From the NCBI RefSeq assembly GCF_003634095.1, contig NZ_RBIR01000002.1, positions 558,001-622,000 on the forward strand: a stretch of 64,000 bases of DNA. Direction: 5' to 3'. Within the stretch, counting starts at the first letter, position 1; each line of letters starts with the position of its first letter. The DNA comes from Arthrobacter oryzae (GTDB lineage Bacteria > Actinomycetota > Actinomycetes > Actinomycetales > Micrococcaceae). The notes under the pieces are model-generated. The model saw only the letters and a list, made by a program, of their open reading frames with translations, ran no database searches and had not been told where the DNA came from. Both the position numbers and the translations under genes were made by a program. This document shows positions 17,644 through 28,009 of the stretch, in pieces.

Positions 17644-18222
17644 TTACAAAACTTTGAAGTAGTCGAACGGTTCCTTGCAGTCCTGGCAGACGTAAAGCGC
17701 CTTGCAGGACGTGGAGCCGAAGCGGGTGAGTTCCTTGGTGTTCAGCGATGAACACTGCGGGCATTTGACGGCAAGTGAGAGCCTGACGGGTCCGGAATGT
17801 CCGCCGGCAGCACTCCGGCCGCTGGGCGGTGCGATGCCGTACTGTGCCAGCTTGGCCTTGCCGGCCTCGCTCATCCAGTCGGTAGTCCAGGCCGGGGAGA
17901 GCACGAGGTCCACCCGGACGCTCGGGTACCCGGCACTGTGGAAGGCCGCGGTGAGGTCATCCCGGATGGCGTCCATGGCGGGGCATCCGGAGTAGGTCGG
18001 GGTGATAGTGACCTGGACGGCGGGAACCATCCCGCCGTCGTCAGTGCTGGGTTCCTTCGAAACCTGGACGTCGCGCAGGATGCCGAGATCGGCAATGGTG
18101 AGGACCGGGATTTCGGGGTCGCAGACGGTGGCAGCCACCGCCCAGGCTTTCTCCTGGGCGGTGTTCCCACGGGCGGCCGTGCGGCGCTCGGCGGTTTCCG
18201 GGTCGGACACGAACATTTCCAT
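17644..18222 (-). CDS. paaD: Phenylacetyl-CoA epoxidase assembly protein PaaD
   Basis: PaaD is a MIP18-family (DUF59) protein thought to help insert or repair the metal centre of the epoxidase. The 192 residues include the conserved VCDPEIPVLTIADLGILRDV, TPTYSGCPAMDAI and a C-terminal zinc-ribbon with CPQC and CQDC pairs. It lies five bases downstream of paaC, in the canonical paaABCDE order. Confidence 0.93.
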   Translation of the reverse strand: MEMFVSDPETAERRTAARGNTAQEKAWAVAATVCDPEIPVLTIADLGILRDVQVSKEPSTDDGGMVPAVQVTITPTYSGCPAMDAIRDDLTAAFHSAGYPSVRVDLVLSPAWTTDWMSEAGKAKLAQYGIAPPSGRSAAGGHSGPVRLSLAVKCPQCSSLNTKELTRFGSTSCKALYVCQDCKEPFDYFKVL

Positions 18223-18227
18223 GGTGG

Positions 18228-19160
18228 CTACCAGCTGGCTCCGGGGTACTCGCGGGCGAGCACCTGCATTTCGGCGAGGATATAACCGAGGTGTTCGGAA
18301 TGCAGGCCGCGCCGGCCCCCGCCGGGTGCAGGCTGCACGTTGGGGACTTGAAGCTCCGCCTCGGCCAGGATTTCACCGGTGAGCCGGTCAAAGTCAGCTC
18401 GCAGGCTTGAGGGCTGCGGCGCGGCGGCGGTTTCGCTGAGGCGGCCGGTGAGCTCGTCATCGCGGAAGAGCTCGTCCACGTACGGCCAGACGGTCTTGAA
18501 CGCGTGGATCATGCGCTGGCGGGACTCATCTGTTCCGAGGGCGAGGCGCAAAACCCACTGGGCGCTGTGGTCACGGTGGTAGTCCACTTCCTTGACAGCC
18601 TTGGCGGCGATCCCGGCCAGGGTGGCGTCCGTGGACTGGGCCAGCCGGCGGTAGAGCTCGAACTGGTAGTAGCTCACCACGAATTGCCGGGCGATCGTGT
18701 GCGCGAAGTCGCCGTTGGGCTGCTCGAAGATCTGGACCGAACGGAACTCCGGCTCGCGGCGGAAGTAGGCGAGATCGTCCTCGCTCCGACCGTCCAGTCC
18801 GCCGGCGTAGCTGAGGAAGGACCGGGCGTGGCCCAACTGGTCCAGCGCGATGTTGCCGAGCGCGATGTCCTCTTCAAGTTCGGGTGCGCGGGAGATCCAG
18901 TGGCCCAGGCGCTGGGCCAGGATCAGGGCGTCGTCGCCCAGGCGCAGGGCGAGCTCGGCGACGTCCGCGCTGGGCTTGGCGGTGCCGCGGCTGACGGCCA
19001 GTGCGATGTCCTCCGGGCGCAGCGCGTTGCCCGGCGTGATGCGGGTGGCGCTGGCGGCGCCGTCGCCGCTGGCTCCGGCACCGGACAGACCGACGGAGAT
19101 GTCCCCGTGGCCGCCGTCGTGCGCGTCGTTGGTCTGGGTGGCTGTTTGGGGGGTGCTCAC
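18228..19160 (-). CDS. paaC: Phenylacetyl-CoA epoxidase structural subunit PaaC
   Basis: A ferritin-like helical partner of PaaA with no catalytic metal of its own. The 310 residues start with a ~45-residue Gly/Ala-rich extension. The conserved ALRLGDDALILAQRLGHW, the EDIALGNIALDQLGHAR helix and the YHRDHSAQWVLRLALG segment follow. The start is GTG 19160, overlapping the paaB stop as GTGA, so the two genes are translationally coupled. Confidence 0.93.
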   Translation of the reverse strand: MSTPQTATQTNDAHDGGHGDISVGLSGAGASGDGAASATRITPGNALRPEDIALAVSRGTAKPSADVAELALRLGDDALILAQRLGHWISRAPELEEDIALGNIALDQLGHARSFLSYAGGLDGRSEDDLAYFRREPEFRSVQIFEQPNGDFAHTIARQFVVSYYQFELYRRLAQSTDATLAGIAAKAVKEVDYHRDHSAQWVLRLALGTDESRQRMIHAFKTVWPYVDELFRDDELTGRLSETAAAPQPSSLRADFDRLTGEILAEAELQVPNVQPAPGGGRRGLHSEHLGYILAEMQVLAREYPGASW

Positions 19161-19458
19161 AGGTGCTTCACGCCCTCGCTCTTGGTGTAGTACGTCGCGT
19201 GGCGGTAGTCCTTGCCCTGGGGGGATTCAAAGAATGAGCCCTTCGAGTCCGGATCGCTGGAGGCGATGGCGTCCGCGGGGACAACCCAGATGGACACGCC
19301 CTCGTTGCGGCGGGTGTAGAGGTCGCGGGCGTTGCGCAGGGCCATCGCCGCGTCGGGGGCGTGCAGCGACCCGGCATGGACGTGGGAGAGGCCGCGGCTG
19401 GAGCGGACGAAGACTTCCCAGATGGGCCAGACGTTGCCTGCGTGGGGTTCGGGGGTTG

Positions 19459-19462
<4 letters not shown>
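19157..19462 (-). CDS. paaB: Phenylacetyl-CoA epoxidase subunit PaaB
   Basis: A 101-residue bridging subunit that joins PaaAC heterodimers. The sequence [19 protein letters not shown], the [18 protein letters not shown] motif and the tail [18 protein letters not shown] are typical of PaaB. Its ATG overlaps the paaA stop as ATGA, and its stop overlaps the paaC start, so the three subunits should be made in fixed proportion. Confidence 0.95.
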
Positions 19463-20490
<1,028 letters not shown>

Positions 20491-20518
20491 GGTTGCTCCT
20501 ATGCGTTTCCGATAAATA

Positions 20519-20537
20519 ATTACCGACCGTTCGTTCA
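20519..20537. promoter_or_regulatory. PaaR operator upstream of paaABCDE
   Basis: The sequence ATTACCGACCGTTCGTTCA is nearly identical to sites upstream of paaI-paaK, paaZ/paaI and paaJ in this window. Its position just upstream of the paaA ribosome site, within the likely promoter, fits repression by the TetR protein at 38317-38922. Confidence 0.75.
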
Positions 20538-20704
20538 GGATATGCGCAAGGCCCGAGATGCGTCAAGGACAGGGATTCCAGGCAGGAGCTCGGGAGCGCT
20601 GAACACACCCTGCACCTGCGGGCGGAAGATCCCGCGGAGGAAAAACTATCCCCGCCCCCAGCTCCTCGCGGCTGTCCGCCAGAGGTGGCCCCGACAGACG
20701 CCGC

Positions 20705-20739
20705 GGCCCCGCACACCTGCGGCGCAGGTCTGCGGGGCC
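20705..20739. terminator. Hairpin downstream of the PHP-domain gene
   Basis: A GC-rich stem-loop: GGCCCCGCA (20705-20713) pairs with 20731-20739, and an inner ACCTGC/GCAGGT stem pairs after one mismatch. It lies 26 bases after the stop of the minus-strand hydrolase gene. It has no T-tract, which is common for actinobacterial terminators. Assignment as a terminator is inferred. Confidence 0.5.
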
Positions 20740-20764
20740 GGTCTGCGGGGCCGTCGTCGTTCGG

Positions 20765-22336
20765 CTATTTAGCGCCGAGGAAAATCGGGTTGGTCAGCGC
20801 AGCCATCGGGCCCAGCAGTAGCGCCGTTCCCATGGCCGTCCCGTTGCTTGGGGTGCCATCGGTCATCGGGTGGCGCACCTCGACCCGCACGTAGGCGGCG
20901 AGCTGCGGTGTGGTCACCCATGTGCTGGTGCCTTCGCCTGTCGCCGGGAGCGTGGTTTGCTGGATCTGGCCTTCATCAGTGATCAACCGGACCACCCCGT
21001 TTGGGACTCCGGAAACCTTTGCCGTGACCGTGACGCGGGCGTCCGCCGCGGCGTCGAGCCGCTCCCCGACGCCAGCGCTCCGGCCGCCCGCCGTGACGTT
21101 GAAGTCCAGGGAGACGTCCGCCGATTCGGCAATCCAACTCCGGCCGTTGCGGATGCCCTCGAGCAGGGCGTCCCGGGACAGTGCCGCGGCGTTGACCACG
21201 TTGTGCGGGAAGCCGATGACCTGCGGCGCGCTGTGGGCATCGCTGTTGCCCATCGCCGGAAGCCAGCGGCCGCCGGTGCGCACGGACTGGACCAGCATGG
21301 AATCCCACGAGTTGATGGCGTACTCGTCGTCGGCGGTCCACGGGCCCGTCCAGACCTCGACGGCGTCGGCGTCGTCGTACCCGAACTTCCAGCGGCAGGC
21401 GACGTACGGGCAGAACGGGTGAGCCGGAACCACGATCCCGCCCGAAGCGTGGATCCGCTGCGCTTCCTGCGCGAACCCCTTGTCGCGGGCCCGGTAGCGC
21501 CAGTCGATCCACTCTCCGGCCTCGATCCCGAGAGCGAGGTAGTGCCCGTTCCGGGTCGTCACTTCCTCGCCCGTGAGAATGAGCAGGTCGTTGCCGGCCA
21601 GCGGACCCCACGCCCCATGCGAAGCCGGGGTGTTGTGGTCGGTGCTGATCATGAAGTCCAGGCGCGCGGCGCGGGCCCCGGCCGCAACTTCCTCGGGCGT
21701 GCGCTTGCCGTCGGAATACACGGTGTGGAGGTGGGCGTCGCCGCGGTACCAGCCGGCGCCCCGGCCCGCAACGTGCTGGGGCGGATACTGCGGGCGGAAG
21801 GCCGCGCCGTCGGGCCCGTAGTCCAAAGTGACACTAACGGTGTAATCCATGCCCTGCGCGGCCACCTGGTAAGGCCCCAGCGCGATGTTCCAGGTGCCCT
21901 TGCCGACCGGACCGGGCAGGTATCCCGGTGTGGCCTCGGCGGCGCTGATGAAGAACTCCGTGCGGAAGCCGCCGGACCAGCCGCGGAAGCCCTTGCCGGC
22001 CAGGGCCGTGCCCTTCTCGTCGAAGACGCCGATGTCGCACGCGTTGCTCAGGAGCCCGGAAGCGACCGCGGGCTTGCTGTAGCTGTAGGTAACGCTGATC
22101 CTGTTGACGCCGGCGGGCACGTCGACGGGAAGGTAGACGAAGTCCGCGGCCCCCGGTTCCAGGTGCCCGGTGATCGTTTTGGTCCTACTGGTTCCGGTGT
22201 CGGCGGCCGCGAACTGCACCGGAGCCAGCGTCAGCGCGGCGCCGGTCAATGCGGCGGCCAGGAATCCGCGGCGCGAAGGGGAAGGAAGGACATTGTCGCC
22301 CGCATGGGCTTTGCATGGTGAACTCACCGGCCCCAT
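20765..22336 (-). CDS. Tat-exported PHP-domain (CehA/McbA family) metallohydrolase
   Basis: An exported metal-dependent phosphoesterase-like protein of 523 residues. A twin-arginine signal (PSRRGFLAAALTGAALTLAP, residues about 20-39) starts it. A beta-rich N-terminal domain follows, then a PHP domain with GDAHLHTVYSDG, ISTDHNTPASHG, VPAHPFCP and GNSDAHS, which supply the His/Asp metal ligands. This is the arrangement seen in the CehA/McbA group, whose members include carbaryl hydrolase; the substrate here is unknown. ATG 22336 was preferred to GTG 22342; neither has a clear ribosome site. Confidence 0.82.
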   Translation of the reverse strand: MGPVSSPCKAHAGDNVLPSPSRRGFLAAALTGAALTLAPVQFAAADTGTSRTKTITGHLEPGAADFVYLPVDVPAGVNRISVTYSYSKPAVASGLLSNACDIGVFDEKGTALAGKGFRGWSGGFRTEFFISAAEATPGYLPGPVGKGTWNIALGPYQVAAQGMDYTVSVTLDYGPDGAAFRPQYPPQHVAGRGAGWYRGDAHLHTVYSDGKRTPEEVAAGARAARLDFMISTDHNTPASHGAWGPLAGNDLLILTGEEVTTRNGHYLALGIEAGEWIDWRYRARDKGFAQEAQRIHASGGIVVPAHPFCPYVACRWKFGYDDADAVEVWTGPWTADDEYAINSWDSMLVQSVRTGGRWLPAMGNSDAHSAPQVIGFPHNVVNAAALSRDALLEGIRNGRSWIAESADVSLDFNVTAGGRSAGVGERLDAAADARVTVTAKVSGVPNGVVRLITDEGQIQQTTLPATGEGTSTWVTTPQLAAYVRVEVRHPMTDGTPSNGTAMGTALLLGPMAALTNPIFLGAK

Positions 22337-22445
22337 GGTCACGAAGCGGGATTAACGGAAGACAACGCCCCGACCAACGCAACCTGAAAAGAGTTCGGGC
22401 ACTGAAACGGCCGCCCCGGGGCGCCCGTGTTGCGGGGAGTCGCGG

Positions 22446-23099
22446 TTAGAGGCCGAGGTTTTTCGCGGCGGTGACCCAGTCGCGGGCGATCGCTTTCTGC
22501 GCCGCGGCGAGAGTGACCCTGTGCGAGCACACGGCCCTGTTCAATTTCGTTTCGACGGCGTCTTTGGGGTTGGTGGTCCCCGGGGCGCCCGCACGGTTCG
22601 GTTCCGGCCACAGGTTGGAGACAGCGTTGGTGCCGCCGAGCTGGAGCGAGACCAGGTGGTCGTATTCGGTCGAGGCGGCACGGGTCTGGCCGTACTGCGT
22701 CAGGCTCCGGACTTTGGCCTTGTTGGTGTCCGAGGCGGGCGCCCGGACCGTCGTGGTGTAGCCGGACTTGCAGATCGTGGATGCCAGGTTGTTCTGCGTG
22801 ACGGCCGGATCCACCGCGCCCGGGGTGCAGGCCGGATCCGGCAGGAAGAGTCCGGCAGCGGCGTCAATAATGCGGACCTTGCACTGGCCCGGCGCCAGGG
22901 TCTCGTCAACGGCCACCTTGTCCGGGGAATGCACCGACTTCACGTCCAGTCCCGCGCCAGCGGCCGTGCCCGCGGACGCCGCAGCGTTGGGGCCCGCCGC
23001 GTGGGAGTTCCGAGAGCTCGTGTAGAGGAACCCGGCGATCACCAGGGCGACGACGAATAGTGTGGTGAACAGGGCGACGCGCGAGCGGGAGAAAGTCAT
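22446..23099 (-). CDS. Secreted or membrane-tethered HNH-like protein
   Basis: A 217-residue protein with one N-terminal membrane segment (VALFTTLFVVALVIAGFLY) that acts as a signal or anchor. A low-complexity Ala/Gly linker follows, then a conserved C-terminal domain. That domain carries YDHLVSLQLGGTNAVSNLWPEP, a later NPKDAVETKLN and a terminal CSHRV. The D-H...N...H-like pattern resembles beta-beta-alpha-metal (HNH-type) nucleases, and several cysteines (ICKSGY, VCSHR) suit an extracellular fold. Family membership and nuclease activity are inferred. It stands alone. Confidence 0.6.
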   Translation of the reverse strand: MTFSRSRVALFTTLFVVALVIAGFLYTSSRNSHAAGPNAAASAGTAAGAGLDVKSVHSPDKVAVDETLAPGQCKVRIIDAAAGLFLPDPACTPGAVDPAVTQNNLASTICKSGYTTTVRAPASDTNKAKVRSLTQYGQTRAASTEYDHLVSLQLGGTNAVSNLWPEPNRAGAPGTTNPKDAVETKLNRAVCSHRVTLAAAQKAIARDWVTAAKNLGL

Positions 23100-23246
23100 G
23101 GTCCTCAGGTGTACGGCGGGTTGGGAACGGGTGCCCGATCGGACAACAGGAGAGGACGCCGGAGCCTCCCGTCTACCGTTGTATCCCGCCAGGCTGTCCC
23201 GGCGGGCCGCGCCACGCCGGTCAGACAGCCACCTGGCAGCGGCCTG

Positions 23247-23549
23247 CTACCCCGCGCACTCGATGCAGTAGGAATGGCCGTCCTTTTCGCGAGCGAGCTG
23301 GGATCGGTGCCGGACCAGGAAACAGGAGTAACACGTGAACTCGTCTGCGGCCTGGGGAATTACCTGAACGATCAGTTCCTCGGCCACGATCTCCCCGCCG
23401 GGGGTCATGGCGTCATCCAGCGCGTCGGATTCGTCCAGCTCGCTGACGACGCTGCGGGCATCCGGGGCGTTGGCGGACTGCAGGGCCTCCAGGGAGCGGT
23501 CCTGTGATTCCCTGACGTCGGAACGTACTTCGTCGTAATCGGTTGCCAC
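23247..23549 (-). CDS. DUF4193 zinc-ribbon protein
   Basis: A 100-residue acidic actinobacterial protein of unknown function, matching the DUF4193 family. It starts ATDYDEVRSDVRESQD after a GTG at 23549 with AAAGGA nine bases upstream. It is rich in Asp/Glu, and ends with a likely zinc site, two CxxC pairs in TCYSCFLVRH and SYCIECAG. The frame remains open for 32 codons upstream but that part is Arg/Lys-rich and lacks a ribosome site. Confidence 0.85.
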   Translation of the reverse strand: MATDYDEVRSDVRESQDRSLEALQSANAPDARSVVSELDESDALDDAMTPGGEIVAEELIVQVIPQAADEFTCYSCFLVRHRSQLAREKDGHSYCIECAG

Positions 23550-23812
23550 TGGGTCCTTTTTCTTTTTTGGCGTTCTTGTCTGACGGATTCTTGCCCGACG
23601 GAACTGCAACGTACACGACGGCCCCGGCGTTCCCCGGCCGCTCAACTGCGCGGGCGCCCCGCACCCATCTGGCTCAAACTGTGGAGGAGACGAAGGCCAT
23701 CAGTCCGCCGTCGATGCCGGCACCGGTCTTGTCCATCGACCTCCGCCGTGGGGGTCGCCCCCGATGTTCCGGGCAATGATCGCCCTTCGCCGGCGCCCGT
23801 GCGGCCGGATTC

Positions 23813-24160
23813 TTAGGCCGCGAGCCGCCGGATCCTGGGAGCCGGCGCATCAACCGCGGGCGCCACGATACTGAGCTGGCATTCGGACTGCAGCGGATCG
23901 ATTGCTGCCGGCAGGTGGTGGGAGGCCGAGCACTCCCGCAGCTGCTCGAGGGCCGCCGGTTCCACCACGGCGTGGCTGACATCCAGCACCAGGTGGAGGC
24001 CTTCCTTCAGGTGGTTTGCCCTCTTCACCACCACGTACAGGGCCTGGAGGCTTCTCGCCGTCACATGTCCCTGCGCTGCCACTTCCGCCTGCCCGCAATC
24101 GAGGTCAAGCCTGACAAGAACCCGGAGTTTGTGGTTCAAACGATTCCCCTGTTCGTGCAT
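23813..24160 (-). CDS. STAS-like (anti-sigma factor antagonist-like) protein
   Basis: A 115-residue protein that reads as a single STAS-type fold: beta strand VRLDLDCGQAEVAAQG, helix ARSLQALYVVVKRA, strand LHLVLDVSHAVVEPAALEQLREC. The aspartate in LDVSHA is where SpoIIAA-like proteins carry a Ser or Thr nearby. Such proteins act in partner-switching control of sigma factors, but no kinase or sigma gene is adjacent, so the role is inferred from shape only. It is divergent from the LCP gene. Confidence 0.55.
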   Translation of the reverse strand: MHEQGNRLNHKLRVLVRLDLDCGQAEVAAQGHVTARSLQALYVVVKRANHLKEGLHLVLDVSHAVVEPAALEQLRECSASHHLPAAIDPLQSECQLSIVAPAVDAPAPRIRRLAA

Positions 24161-24397
24161 GTACCGCTTGGCCGCGACGCTGCGACCGCCCCCAGCCTAG
24201 GCAGGGAGTGTGACGCAGGCAACACTCGGCTTCACATCCGGGAAACCTCGCGTTATCTGCCGCTTTGTTCGGCCCAAGGTGTTGATTGCTGGGCCCGGCA
24301 TACTGTAAAGGTGGTCGGCGCGGGGCCCGCCACCGCGCCCGCACTTGGGGTCCTTGGGCCCGTGACCGGCAGCGGGCGGCGGTGATACCGTCCGCTC

Positions 24398-25522
24398 ATG
24401 GGGAACGCTCCGGAGCCAGCAGCCGCGGCTTCCGCGGCGCCACCGCCCTCGTCGCCGGTCTCATCACCGCCCTCGTCACCGGTCTCATCACACAGAACCG
24501 GGCGCCGCCGGACAATCCTGCTCCTGGCTGTGCTGCTTGTCCTTGCCATCGCCGGCTCGGCCGCGGCGTTCCTCCTCACCCGGCCCGCAGCCCCGGGCCC
24601 CGCCGAGGTCCCGATCCCCGCCGCCACCCCGGCCGCCGCGCCCTCGACGCCACCCGCCCCCAAGCCCAGCCCCACCCCGACGCCGGAACCACCCGCCGTC
24701 GCCCTTAACATCCTGCTGGTCGGGAGCGACAGCAGGGTCAATGAGCGGGCGACGGCGGCCGCCGGCAACGCCTCCGACCAGCGCGGGGATGCCCTCGTGT
24801 TTTTGCACCTCCCCGCGGACCGGCAGGGTGTCTACGGCATTTCGATCATGCGCGACCTTTGGGTGGCGATCCCGGGCCATGGCGAGGCGAAGGTCAACTC
24901 GGCGCTGGCCCTGGGCGGCCTGCCCCTGATGACCCTGACGGTGGAGGCGCTGCTGGGTGCGCACATCGACCACACCGTGATGCTGGATTTCCAAGGATTC
25001 GCGGCCATGACAGACGCGCTCGGCGGCGTCGACGTCCTCGTGAAACAGCCGTTCACCGCCACAGTGGATGACAAGGTGCATTTCCCGGCGGGCGTCAACC
25101 GGCTCGACGGGCGGCAGGCCCTGGCTTTTGTCCGCGAGCGCCATGCCTTCGCTGACGGCGACTATCAGAGGGTCCGGAACCAGCAGACTTTCCTGAAGGC
25201 CGTGATGGCCAAGATGGCTGCCGAGGGCGGGCTGGAAAACCGCGATACCGTGCGGAAGCTCGTCCGAACGGTCCTGCCGCACGTGACCTTGGACGCAAGC
25301 TTCAGCGTGACGTCGCTGGAGGACCTCGCCTTCAGCCTCCGCAAGACGGCCCCCGGACGGGGTGTGTTCTTCACGCTTCCGACCGCCGGCACCGGGACCA
25401 GCCTCGACGGCCAGTCGATTGTCCTGCAGGACCCTGCCGCGACAGCCGCGCTCTCCGCCGCGCTGCGTTCCGGAAAGCTCGCGGGCTACGTGGCGGCCAA
25501 CAAGCTGCAGAACGGGAATTGA
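24398..25522 (+). CDS. LytR-CpsA-Psr family cell-wall ligase
   Basis: LCP proteins transfer undecaprenyl-linked glycopolymers to peptidoglycan at the outer face of the membrane. The 374 residues show a Ser/Pro-rich cytoplasmic tail, one transmembrane helix (about 38-60), a Pro-rich spacer and the LCP domain. That domain has LLVGSDSRVNERA, GISIMRDLWVAIPGHGEAKVN, GFAAMTDALGGVDV and RERHAFADGDYQRVRNQQTFLKA, holding the conserved Asp and Arg residues that grip the pyrophosphate. Oligopeptidase B follows 27 bases later on the same strand. Confidence 0.88.
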   Translation: MGNAPEPAAAASAAPPPSSPVSSPPSSPVSSHRTGRRRTILLLAVLLVLAIAGSAAAFLLTRPAAPGPAEVPIPAATPAAAPSTPPAPKPSPTPTPEPPAVALNILLVGSDSRVNERATAAAGNASDQRGDALVFLHLPADRQGVYGISIMRDLWVAIPGHGEAKVNSALALGGLPLMTLTVEALLGAHIDHTVMLDFQGFAAMTDALGGVDVLVKQPFTATVDDKVHFPAGVNRLDGRQALAFVRERHAFADGDYQRVRNQQTFLKAVMAKMAAEGGLENRDTVRKLVRTVLPHVTLDASFSVTSLEDLAFSLRKTAPGRGVFFTLPTAGTGTSLDGQSIVLQDPAATAALSAALRSGKLAGYVAANKLQNGN

Positions 25523-25549
25523 GGCGCCGCTCTTCGGTACATTGGGTCC

Positions 25550-27766
25550 ATGACCCAGACTCCCGCGCAGCCGCTCCCGCAGCCTCCCGTCGCCAAGAAG
25601 ATCCCCGCCCTCCGCACCCACCACGGCGACACGTTCCAGGACAACTACGAATGGCTGCGCGAGAAGGAATCCGCGGAGGTCGTGGACCTGCTCAAAGCGG
25701 AGAACGCCTACCAGGAGGCGGTGACCGCACACCAGGAGCCATTGCGCGAGGCCATCTTCCAGGAAATAAAGGGCCGCACCCAGGAGACGGACCTGTCCGT
25801 CCCCAACCGCAAGGACGGCTGGTGGTACTACACCCGCTCGGTCGAGGGCAAGGAGTACGGCATCCACTGCCGCGTGCGCGGCCAGGACACCGGGGATCGC
25901 GTGGCGGACTGGACTCCCCCGGCGGTCGAGGCCGGCGTCGTGATTCCCGGCGAGGAGGTCCTGCTCGATGGCAACCTCGAGGCGGAAGGGCATCCCTTCT
26001 TCGCCGTCGGCGGCGCCGCCACGACCATCGACGGCACCCTCTACGCCTATGCCGTGGACAACGCCGGCGACGAGCGTTTCACGCTGCGCATCAAGGACCT
26101 CCGCACCGGCGAACTGCTGCCTGACGTGATCGAGAACGTCTTTTACGGCATCTCCTTCTCCCCCGACGGCAGCCGAATCTTCTACACCGTGGTGGACGAT
26201 TCGTGGCGGCCCTACCAGGTGAAGTCCCACGTGCTCGGCACGCCCGTCAGCGAGGACGAGGTGATTTATCAGGAGGACGACGTCGCCATGTGGCTCGGTT
26301 TTGAGCTCTCCGCCGACCGGCGCCACCTGGTGCTGAGCATCGGCTGCTCCGAGTTCAGCGAAACCCGCCTGCTGCGCTTTGATGACCCCGACGCCGGGTT
26401 GCACACCGTGATCTCCCGCGAGGAGCGCATCCTCTATGAAGCCGAGCCGTTCCTGCTGCCGGACGCCTCGGGCCGTGCCCAGGAGCGGATCCTGCTGACC
26501 CACAACAAGGACGCCATCAATTCCATGGTCTCGCTCGTGGACCCGGCAGAGCTCGCGAAGCCGCTCGCCGGGCAACACTGGAGCACCGTCGTCGCGCATT
26601 CCGACCAGGTCCGGGTCAACGGCGCAGGGGTGACCTCCACCCATGCCGTGGTTTCCGTCCGCAAGGACACCATCGAACGGGTCCAGGTCCTCCCCCTGGC
26701 CGGCCTGGGCACCCGGGAACAGGGCGACGCGGTGGAGCCGGCCTTCGACGAGGAGCTGTACACGGCCGGCGTCGCGGGCTCGGACTACGAGGCCCCCGTG
26801 ATCCGGATGGGCTACACCTCCTACTTCACCCCGTCCCGGGTCTACGACTTCGTCCTCCCCACCGCCGAGCTGCCGGCCGGCGAGCTCCTCCTGCGCAAGG
26901 AAAGTCCCGTGCTGGGCGGCTACACGGCGTCGGACTACGTCGCCACCCGCGAGTGGGCGGTGGCCTCCGACGGGACCCGGATTCCGCTCTCCGTCCTCCG
27001 GCACGCGTCCGTCCGGCGGGATTCGACGGCGGCCGGTCTGGTGTACGGCTACGGCTCCTACGAGATGAGCATGGACCCGGGTTTCGGCATTCCCCGGCTG
27101 TCCCTGCTGGACCGGGGCATCGTGTTCGTGATCGCGCACATTCGCGGCGGCGGCGAGCTGGGCCGGCACTGGTACGACGACGGCAAGAAGCTGCACAAGA
27201 AGAACACCTTCACCGACTTCATCGCGGCCACGGACTGGTTCGCCGGCTCCGGCTGGGTGGACCCGGCCCGGATTGCCGCCATGGGCGGCTCCGCGGGCGG
27301 CCTGCTCATGGGCGCCGTCGCCAACCTTGCCCCGGAGAAATACGCGGCGATTGTGGCGGCCGTTCCGTTCGTGGACGCGCTGACCACCATCCTGGACCCC
27401 GAGCTGCCGCTCTCGGCCCTGGAATGGGAGGAATGGGGAAACCCGATCACCGACCCGGACGTCTACGCCTACATGAAGTCCTACACGCCCTATGAGAACG
27501 TCCGCGCCGTGGCCTACCCGAAGATCGCCGCGGTCACCTCGTTCAATGACACGCGGGTGCTCTACGTGGAGCCCGCCAAATGGGTGCAGCGGCTGCGCGA
27601 AGTGAACACCGGCAGCGAGCCGATCGTCATGAAGATCGAGATGGAAGGCGGCCACGGCGGCGCCTCGGGCCGGTACGTGCAGTGGCGCGAACGGGCCTGG
27701 GACTACGCATTCGTGGCCGACTCCCTCGGCGCCACCGAGCTGCTGCCCGGCGCCGGGCTGAAGTAA
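25550..27766 (+). CDS. ptrB: Oligopeptidase B (S9A serine peptidase)
   Basis: A 738-residue prolyl-oligopeptidase-family enzyme cutting short peptides after Arg or Lys. The N-terminal beta-propeller begins HHGDTFQDNYEWLREKE. The C-terminal alpha/beta-hydrolase domain has YGSYEMSMDPGF, HIRGGGELGRHWYDDGK and the nucleophile elbow MGGSAGG with Ser581. The catalytic Asp lies in TSFNDTRV and the His in EGGHGGASGR. There is no signal peptide, so it is cytoplasmic. The long open frame antisense to it (24488-28138) is a shadow. Confidence 0.93.
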   Translation: MTQTPAQPLPQPPVAKKIPALRTHHGDTFQDNYEWLREKESAEVVDLLKAENAYQEAVTAHQEPLREAIFQEIKGRTQETDLSVPNRKDGWWYYTRSVEGKEYGIHCRVRGQDTGDRVADWTPPAVEAGVVIPGEEVLLDGNLEAEGHPFFAVGGAATTIDGTLYAYAVDNAGDERFTLRIKDLRTGELLPDVIENVFYGISFSPDGSRIFYTVVDDSWRPYQVKSHVLGTPVSEDEVIYQEDDVAMWLGFELSADRRHLVLSIGCSEFSETRLLRFDDPDAGLHTVISREERILYEAEPFLLPDASGRAQERILLTHNKDAINSMVSLVDPAELAKPLAGQHWSTVVAHSDQVRVNGAGVTSTHAVVSVRKDTIERVQVLPLAGLGTREQGDAVEPAFDEELYTAGVAGSDYEAPVIRMGYTSYFTPSRVYDFVLPTAELPAGELLLRKESPVLGGYTASDYVATREWAVASDGTRIPLSVLRHASVRRDSTAAGLVYGYGSYEMSMDPGFGIPRLSLLDRGIVFVIAHIRGGGELGRHWYDDGKKLHKKNTFTDFIAATDWFAGSGWVDPARIAAMGGSAGGLLMGAVANLAPEKYAAIVAAVPFVDALTTILDPELPLSALEWEEWGNPITDPDVYAYMKSYTPYENVRAVAYPKIAAVTSFNDTRVLYVEPAKWVQRLREVNTGSEPIVMKIEMEGGHGGASGRYVQWRERAWDYAFVADSLGATELLPGAGLK

Positions 27767-27791
27767 CCCGCCGGCACGGGTCGTCGAGGTT

Positions 27792-27920
27792 GGGCGACGC
27801 TCCATCCCAGTTGCTGCCCGCCTGAGACAACCCCCGGGCCCGTGAAACCCTTGGATTCCAAGGATTTCCGAGTGGGCCGGAGATGTGCCGGGAAGAAGCA
27901 ACTGGGCGGGAGCGTCGCCC
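27792..27920. repeat. Palindromic interspersed element R1
   Basis: A 129-base element with terminal inverted repeats. The left end reads GGGCGACGCTCCATCCCAGT and the right end is its near-complement ending GGGAGCGTCGCCC; about 24 of the outer 26 positions pair. The middle contains the imperfect palindromic stretch CCTTGGATTCCAAGGATTTCC. Related copies lie at 28010-28130, 31767-31891, 57438-57546 and 57576-57684. There is no coding capacity, so it is either a MITE-like element or a REP-type palindrome. Confidence 0.85.
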
Positions 27921-27957
27921 AGTCGCTCAATCCGTCGCGGGCCATGCGGGCCCGGGT

Positions 27958-27985
27958 GGTGACGCTTCATCCCAGTTGCTGCCCG
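27958..27985. repeat. Solitary left end of the R element
   Basis: GACGCTTCATCCCAGTTGCT (27961-27980) matches the left terminus of the R family with one change. No right half follows before the next full copy begins at 28010. It looks like a deletion relic or a nested insertion. Confidence 0.7.
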
Positions 27986-28009
27986 CGGGAACCCGTCGTC
28001 GAGGTTGGT

